Positions 5,684-9,851 of a stretch of DNA of 9,851 nt are shown one piece after another (position 1 is the stretch's first letter; every line of letters starts with the position of its first letter). The notes below the pieces were generated by a model. The model was given only the letters and a program-made list of their open reading frames with translations, ran no database searches and was not told the origin of the DNA. This DNA comes from JBJHBY01 sp050485745 (GTDB lineage Bacteria; Pseudomonadota; Gammaproteobacteria; Pseudomonadales; CAMLJR01): NCBI GenBank assembly GCA_050485745.1, contig JBJHBY010000133.1, forward strand, positions 1-9,851, written 5' to 3'. Both the position numbers and the translations under genes were made by a program.

Positions 5684-7282
5684 ATGGCCGAGTCGCAATT
5701 CCCCATACCGTTGACGCTCCCCCGTCTGATGGACTGGGCCGCACAGCAGTATGGCGATCGCACTGCCATTCAGGATGGCGATACGGTGTTCAGTTACTGT
5801 GAACTCGATGCCGCCCGCCTGCAGGCGGCGCGTGCGGTGCTGGCCGCCGGCATCGAGCACGGAGATCGCATCGCGATCTGGGCGCCGAACCAGTGGCAGT
5901 GGGTGGTGGCGGCCCTGGGCGCGCAGAGCGTCGGTGCTGTACTGGTGCCCCTGAACAACCGCCTGCAGGGCAGCGAAGCCGCGGACATCCTGGCCCGCTC
6001 CGGCGCCCGCCTGCTGTTTACCTGCACCGCCCTGGAGAAGGGGGCTCCCCTGGACATGCTGGCCGAGGTGGACTTGCCGCAGCTGTCGCGCAGTATTCTG
6101 CTCTGTGGCGAGGATGCGCGGGCGCAGACCTGGGCGGATTTTCTCACCAGCGGTGATGCGGTCAGCCCCGACGCGGTGCTGGAGCGTGCGGCGCGGGTGC
6201 AGCCCGATGACAGCGCCGATATGCTGTTTACCTCCGGCACCACCGGCAAGCCCAAGGGCGTGCTCTGCGCGCACCAGCAGAACATCCGCGCATTCAAGGC
6301 CTGGGCCGACACCGTGGGCCTGCGCAGTGACGATCGCTACCTGATCGTCAATCCATTTTTCCACTCCTTCGGCTACAAGGCCGGCTGGCTGGCGGCGCTG
6401 ATGACCGGCTGTACCATCCTGCCCATGGCGGCCTTCGAGCGCCGCGCGGTGATGGACATCATCCAGCGCGAGCGCGTCACCATGCTGCCCGGTGCGCCCT
6501 CCATGTACGAGATGATCCTGGCGGACCCGGAACGGGAACGCTACGACCTCTCCAGTCTGCGCCTGGGGGTTACCGGCGCCGCCGCCATCCCCGTGCAACT
6601 GGTCCACGACATGCGCGACAAGCTCGGCTTCGAGACCGTGGTCACCGCCTATGGTCTCACCGAATCCTCCGGCATCGTCAGTGTATGCCGGCCCGAGGAT
6701 GGGCCCGAAATCATTGCCAGCACCTCGGGTCGCGCCATTCCCGGCACCGAGGTCAAGTGCGCCGACCCGGCGACGGGAGAAGAAGTGCCCCGTGGCCAGG
6801 AAGGGGAGATCTGGGTGCGTGGCTACAACGTCATGAAAGGCTACTTCGAGATGCCCGAGGCCACGGCCGAGGCGATCACCGCGGATGGCTGGTTGCGTAC
6901 CGGCGATATCGGCGTGATGGACAGACAGGGTTACCTGCGCATTACCGACCGCCTCAAGGACATGTACATCATGAATGGGGAGAACGTGTACCCCGCCGAG
7001 GTGGAAAAAGCCATCTATGGCCTTGATGGGGTGGCCCAGGTGGCGGTGATCGGCGTACCACGCCAGCCCCAGGGCGAGGTCGGCATGGCCTTCGTCGTGC
7101 GCAGGCCCGGCGCCGGCATCACGGCGCAGGATGTGGCGGACTGGTGTCAGCAGCGCCTGGCGCGCTACAAGACGCCGTATTTCATCGAATTTGTCGACAG
7201 CCTGCCGATGAACGCCTCCGGCAAGGTGGTCAAGCCTGAGCTCAAGCAGCTGGCTGCACGCCTGCTCGAGGCGCGCGGATGA
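5684..7282 (+). CDS. fadD3: FadD3-like HIP-CoA ligase (steroid ring C/D degradation)
   Basis: This adenylate-forming acyl-CoA ligase is predicted to activate HIP, the methylhexahydroindanedione propanoate left after steroid rings A and B are removed, by making an acyl-AMP and then the CoA thioester. The 532 residues carry the ATP loop TSGTTGKPKG (from Thr183), YGLTE (Tyr323-Glu327), RTGD (Asp408), the hinge segment DRLKDMYI, and the catalytic Lys514 in NASGKVVKPEL. Stretches such as VLCAHQQN, NPFFHSFGYKAG and ENVYPAEVE closely follow mycobacterial FadD3 from recall. The ATG at 5684 was chosen because homology starts there and GGAG/AGG lies upstream; frames opening earlier give no family match. 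Its stop overlaps the next gene as ATGA. Nearby ipdA and ipdB support the steroid role. A generic medium-chain ligase is the main alternative. Confidence 0.87.
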   Translation: MAESQFPIPLTLPRLMDWAAQQYGDRTAIQDGDTVFSYCELDAARLQAARAVLAAGIEHGDRIAIWAPNQWQWVVAALGAQSVGAVLVPLNNRLQGSEAADILARSGARLLFTCTALEKGAPLDMLAEVDLPQLSRSILLCGEDARAQTWADFLTSGDAVSPDAVLERAARVQPDDSADMLFTSGTTGKPKGVLCAHQQNIRAFKAWADTVGLRSDDRYLIVNPFFHSFGYKAGWLAALMTGCTILPMAAFERRAVMDIIQRERVTMLPGAPSMYEMILADPERERYDLSSLRLGVTGAAAIPVQLVHDMRDKLGFETVVTAYGLTESSGIVSVCRPEDGPEIIASTSGRAIPGTEVKCADPATGEEVPRGQEGEIWVRGYNVMKGYFEMPEATAEAITADGWLRTGDIGVMDRQGYLRITDRLKDMYIMNGENVYPAEVEKAIYGLDGVAQVAVIGVPRQPQGEVGMAFVVRRPGAGITAQDVADWCQQRLARYKTPYFIEFVDSLPMNASGKVVKPELKQLAARLLEARG

Positions 7283-7788
7283 TGGCCCCGGTCGAGCCGG
7301 TGCTGGACCCGCGCCTGCGCTCCGAGGCCAGCGGGCTGGATGAGATCGACCAGCGCATCATCACGGCGCTGCGCAAGGATGGGCGCCTGCCGTTCCGTGC
7401 CCTGGCCCAGGAGGTTGGCGTCACCGAGGCAACGGTGCGTGCCCGGGTGCGGCGTCTGGAGGAAAGCGACACCATGCGCGTGGTCGCGGTGACTGACTAC
7501 GAGGCCGCGGGGTACGGCATGATGCTGGCGGTCGGCATTCAGGTGGAGGGGCGGCCCGCGGACGAGGTCGCCACCGAGCTGGCCGGTTATCCCGAAGTGT
7601 TCTCGGTGTGTCAGGTGGTGGGCAGTCTCGATATCGAGGTGCTGGCGGTGGCTGCGGACCAGGACGGCCTGACCGAGCTGATCAGCGACAAGCTGGCGCG
7701 GGTGCCCGGGGTGCGGCGCATCCTCCCGGCAATGGCGATCAATGTGCTCAAGAACCAGCCCAACTGGGTGCCATTCGATCATGTCTAG
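7279..7788 (+). CDS. Lrp/AsnC-family transcriptional regulator (first of tandem pair)
   Basis: This 169-residue DNA-binding regulator has an N-terminal AsnC-type helix-turn-helix at about residues 20-66 (LDEIDQRIITAL, then LAQEVGVTEATVRARVRRLE). A C-terminal RAM-type ligand-binding and oligomerisation domain at about 83-157 includes the typical VGSLDIEVLAV strand. A 19-residue N-terminal extension before the HTH is slightly longer than usual. Its ATG overlaps the fadD3 stop (ATGA), with GAGG seven bases before it inside fadD3, so it is translationally coupled to the ligase. It overlaps the next regulator by 8 bases. Family members usually bind amino acids; the ligand here cannot be read from sequence. 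Targets could be the steroid genes, the divergent ald gene, or both. Confidence 0.93.
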   Translation: MMAPVEPVLDPRLRSEASGLDEIDQRIITALRKDGRLPFRALAQEVGVTEATVRARVRRLEESDTMRVVAVTDYEAAGYGMMLAVGIQVEGRPADEVATELAGYPEVFSVCQVVGSLDIEVLAVAADQDGLTELISDKLARVPGVRRILPAMAINVLKNQPNWVPFDHV

Positions 7789-8284
7789 GCGCCCCCTGGA
7801 CCGGCTCGACCGGGATATCCTGCAGTGGCTGTCCCGGGATGCGCGCACCAGTAATCGTCGCATCGCCGCGGCCCTCGGGGTCACCGAGGGTACAGTGCGC
7901 TCGCGCATCCGTCGTATGGAGGACGATGGCCAGATCCGCATCACCGCGATCACCAACATCCGGCGGCTGCAGGGCTATGCCCTGGCCTACATCTGGGTGG
8001 AGGTCGACAAGACCCGTGACAGCCGCGACGTGGCCCAGCGCCTGGCCGCGGTGCCTGAAATCGGCTTCGTCGGCATGATGCTGGGGCGTTTCGATATCCT
8101 CGCCATTACCCTGGTGGAGGATACGGCGCAGCTGGCGGCATTCCTGCACAGCACCATCAGTGTAATCCCCGGGGTGCATCGCACCGAGTGCTCCCTCGGG
8201 GTGCGCTTCGTCAAGCACGACTACCGCATGAGCCGTATCGTGCCGGCTCCGGCTCCGGCTCCGGTGCCGGAGGGTGGCGCATAA
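7781..8284 (+). CDS. Lrp/AsnC-family transcriptional regulator (second of tandem pair)
   Basis: This 167-residue paralogue of the preceding gene has its HTH at about residues 7-53 (LDRLDRDILQWL, then IAAALGVTEGTVRSRIRRME) and a RAM domain at about 66-145 with LGRFDILAITLVED. It shares the GVTE-x-TVR-x-R-x-RR-x-E recognition helix with its neighbour, so the two may bind similar sites or form a heteromer; that is inference. The start ATG at 7781 lies in an 8-base overlap with the upstream stop and has no clear ribosome site, which suggests coupling. An in-frame ATG at 7742 is less likely because it would add 13 residues with no family match. The C-terminus is an unusual tail, PAPAPAPVPEGGA, coded by a short CCGGCT repeat at 8243-8260. 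Confidence 0.93.
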   Translation: MSRRPLDRLDRDILQWLSRDARTSNRRIAAALGVTEGTVRSRIRRMEDDGQIRITAITNIRRLQGYALAYIWVEVDKTRDSRDVAQRLAAVPEIGFVGMMLGRFDILAITLVEDTAQLAAFLHSTISVIPGVHRTECSLGVRFVKHDYRMSRIVPAPAPAPVPEGGA

Positions 8285-8296
8285 GGCACACCGTTG

Positions 8297-8369
8297 TTAT
8301 GCGTATCGGCGATGGGCCCCGAGTTACAGTTTGTGTTGCGGATCGGGTAGAATATTGGGTTTATGCGTA
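8297..8369. promoter_or_regulatory. Direct repeats TTATGCGTA flanking the ipdA promoter
   Basis: TTATGCGTA occurs at 8297-8305 and 8361-8369, 64 bases apart, which is about six helical turns. The first lies roughly 55 bases upstream of the predicted start and the second begins at about +1. Both are followed closely by GGCGA. The core TATGCGTA also occurs, inverted, at 5420-5427 before fadD3. They are candidate binding sites for a shared regulator. Confidence 0.5.
8324..8353 (+). promoter_or_regulatory. Candidate ipdA promoter
   Basis: TTACAG (8324-8329), an 18-base spacer and TAGAAT (8348-8353) form a fair sigma-70 promoter in an AT-richer patch. The ipdA start follows 57 bases after the -10, with GGGAAGG at 8401-8407 as ribosome site. 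A small hairpin, CCGGC/GCCGG at 8371-8385, lies in the leader. This suggests ipdAB can be expressed apart from fadD3 and the regulators. Confidence 0.45.
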
Positions 8370-8410
8370 GCCGGCGAGCGGCCGGAGACACTGAGCGAGA
8401 GGGAAGGTAA

Positions 8411-9289
8411 ATGGACAAGCAGATGAGCGCGCAGCAGGTGGTGAGCCAGCTGCGTGATGGCATGACCATCGGTATCGGCGGTTGGGGGCCGCGGCGCAAG
8501 CCCATGGCCCTGGTGCGGGAGATCCTGCGTTCGGATCTCAAGGACCTGACCGTGCTGGCCTATGGCGGCGCCGACATCGGCATGCTCTGCGCCGCCGGCA
8601 AGGTGAAGAAGGTGATCTTCGCCTTCGTGTCCCTCGACTTTATCCCGCTGGAGCCCTACTTCCGCCAGGCGCGGCAAAATGGCGACATCGAGGTGATGGA
8701 GATCGACGAGGGTATGATGGTGCTGGGGCTCAAGGCCGCAGGCATGCGCTCGCCGTTCATTCCTACCCGCATCGGTATCGGTACCGACGTGCTGACCCAC
8801 AACCCGGAGATCCAGCTGGTCGACAGCCCCTACGACGACCGCCAGTGGGTGGCCATGCCGGCACTGAACCTGGATGCGGCACTGATTCACGTTGATCGTG
8901 CCGATACCCGCGGTGTCTGCCAGATCCAGGGCCCGGACCACTACCTCGACGACCTGATGGTGCGCGCGGCGGAGAAGGTTTTCGTTTCCTGCGATGAGCT
9001 GGTCGACAGCGATTACTTCAGCGATCCCGCCCGGGCGCGCCAGGTGTTCTGGGAGCGCAGCGAGGTCAACGGCATCGTCCATATCCCCGGCGGGGCGCAT
9101 CCCACCTCCTGCACCCCGCTGTACGGCTTCGACGTGAAGCACTTCAAGGCGTACAACGCATCGGCCAAGGACGGTGGCTTTGCTGCCTACTACGACACCT
9201 ATATCAAGGGCACCCGTACCGAGGAAGAGTACCAGGAGCGGGTCGGAGGCCTGGAGGCCATCCGCAAGCTGCCGCTGCCCGTGTACTGA
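8411..9289 (+). CDS. ipdA: IpdA: alpha subunit of the steroid ring-opening hydrolase IpdAB (CoA-transferase fold)
   Basis: IpdAB belongs to the class I CoA-transferase family. In Mycobacterium and Rhodococcus it works as a retro-Claisen hydrolase that opens the last ring of COCHEA-CoA, late in cholesterol ring C/D breakdown. The 292-residue protein has MTIGIGGWGPRRKPMALVREILRSD (18-42), LTVLAYGGADIGMLCAAGKVKKV and FVSLDFIPLEPYFRQAR, which closely follow mycobacterial IpdA from recall. EIDEGMM contains Glu100, probably equivalent to the catalytic Glu105 reported for the mycobacterial alpha subunit; that alignment is from memory. The start has GGGAAGG just upstream. ipdB follows after 39 bases. 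Generic annotation as glutaconate or 3-oxoacid CoA-transferase would miss the hydrolase role. Confidence 0.92.
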   Translation: MDKQMSAQQVVSQLRDGMTIGIGGWGPRRKPMALVREILRSDLKDLTVLAYGGADIGMLCAAGKVKKVIFAFVSLDFIPLEPYFRQARQNGDIEVMEIDEGMMVLGLKAAGMRSPFIPTRIGIGTDVLTHNPEIQLVDSPYDDRQWVAMPALNLDAALIHVDRADTRGVCQIQGPDHYLDDLMVRAAEKVFVSCDELVDSDYFSDPARARQVFWERSEVNGIVHIPGGAHPTSCTPLYGFDVKHFKAYNASAKDGGFAAYYDTYIKGTRTEEEYQERVGGLEAIRKLPLPVY

Positions 9290-9328
9290 GCGCGGCCCCC
9301 TGACCCTTTGCTGAACAGGACTGACGAC

Positions 9329-9851
9329 ATGAGTACGGCAAAAGACTACACCCTGGCGGAACTGCTGATCTGCGCTGGCGCCGAGGCCTTCCGCAACGAC
9401 GGCGAGGTGCTGGCCACCGGCATCGGCCTGATTCCACGCCTTGCCGCGAGCCTGGCGATGAAAACCTGCAACCCCGACCTGATGATGACGGATTCCGAGG
9501 CCTTTCTGCTGTCCGAGCCCAATCCGGTGGGCAAGCGCGCTGACGATTTCGTGCAGAAGAACGAGACCTGGATGGGCTTCTCCCGCATCTTCGACAACGT
9601 CTGGGGCGGCAAGCGTCACGCCATGGTTGGCCCCACCCAGATCGACCGTTTCGGGCAGGCCAATATCTCCTGCATCGGCGGCACCTATGACAAGCCCAAA
9701 GTGCAGATGCTGGGTGTGCGTGGTTTCCCCGGCAACTCCATCAACCATGCCAACAGCTTCTTCGTACCCAGCCACAACAAGCGCGTGTTCGTCGAGGGTG
9801 AGTGCGATGTGGTCGCGTCCGTGGGCTACATCCCGGCGCGCCTGCCCCGGG
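9329..9851 (+). CDS. ipdB: IpdB: beta subunit of the steroid ring-opening hydrolase IpdAB, 3'-truncated
   Basis: The window ends after 174 codons of a frame that is still open; the family is about 250 residues, so roughly 70% is present. It starts MSTAKDYTLAELLICAGAEAF. It carries PDLMMTDSEAFLLSEP (49-64), the CoA-transferase-type motif MVGPTQIDRFGQANIS (99-114) and VRGFPGNSINHANSFFV (130-146), in the order expected for IpdB. AGGA at 9317-9320 lies eight bases before the ATG. It is 39 bases after ipdA with no terminator-like structure between, so the two subunits are most likely cotranscribed. Nothing odd is seen in the part present. The pairing of an alpha-like and a beta-like subunit supports a heteromeric enzyme. 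Confidence 0.92.
   Translation, partial: MSTAKDYTLAELLICAGAEAFRNDGEVLATGIGLIPRLAASLAMKTCNPDLMMTDSEAFLLSEPNPVGKRADDFVQKNETWMGFSRIFDNVWGGKRHAMVGPTQIDRFGQANISCIGGTYDKPKVQMLGVRGFPGNSINHANSFFVPSHNKRVFVEGECDVVASVGYIPARLPR

Noticed and set aside
7279..8284. Tandem AsnC-like genes as siroheme decarboxylase subunits (AhbA/AhbB or NirD/NirL type)
   Set aside because: Those also occur as AsnC-like pairs, but neither protein shows the HCYxRPR-type segment I associate with that family, and no heme genes are nearby.
8324..9775. Long minus-strand open frame (483 codons) opposite ipdA and ipdB
   Set aside because: It lies fully antisense to two clear family members and its translation is His, Gly and Val rich with no recognisable domain; such frames are common in GC-rich DNA.

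Overview
The window is GC-rich, densely packed bacterial DNA with ten protein-coding genes, two of them cut by the window edges. The Azotobacter/Pseudomonas-type E2 subunit, FabV, REP-type palindromes between genes, and an IpdAB/FadD3 steroid module together suggest a gammaproteobacterium that degrades steroids. That placement is inference. No rRNA, tRNA, CRISPR array, transposase or integrase was seen.

Layout. Positions 1-1194 hold the 3' part of aceF (pyruvate dehydrogenase E2), which converges on a small DUF503/YlxP-like gene (1357-1635, minus). A REP doublet in inverted orientation fills the gap and its outer ends supply the stop codons of both genes. A heptanucleotide tandem repeat lies just upstream of the DUF503 gene. 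Then come fabV (enoyl-ACP reductase, 1862-3055) and, 4 nt later, a LACTB2-like metallo-beta-lactamase-fold gene (3060-3896). These converge on ald (alanine dehydrogenase, 4142-5260, minus), with a second, more decayed REP pair between them.

A 423-bp divergent control region (5261-5683) separates ald from a rightward steroid ring C/D module: fadD3 (5684-7282), two overlapping Lrp/AsnC regulators (7279-7788 and 7781-8284), then ipdA (8411-9289) and ipdB (9329 to the window end). In characterised steroid degraders FadD3 makes the CoA thioester of the C/D-ring propanoate HIP. IpdAB, which has a CoA-transferase fold, later opens the last carbocyclic ring by hydrolysis.

The most unusual points are regulatory. 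A tandem Lrp/AsnC pair is translationally coupled to fadD3, where the known actinobacterial system uses the TetR regulator KstR2. The same 8-mer, TATGCGTA, occurs in both promoter regions of the module. A perfect 13-bp inverted repeat sits at the predicted fadD3 transcription start. Because ald is divergent from this operon and is a classic AsnC-family target, the regulators may sense alanine, a steroid-derived CoA ester, or both.
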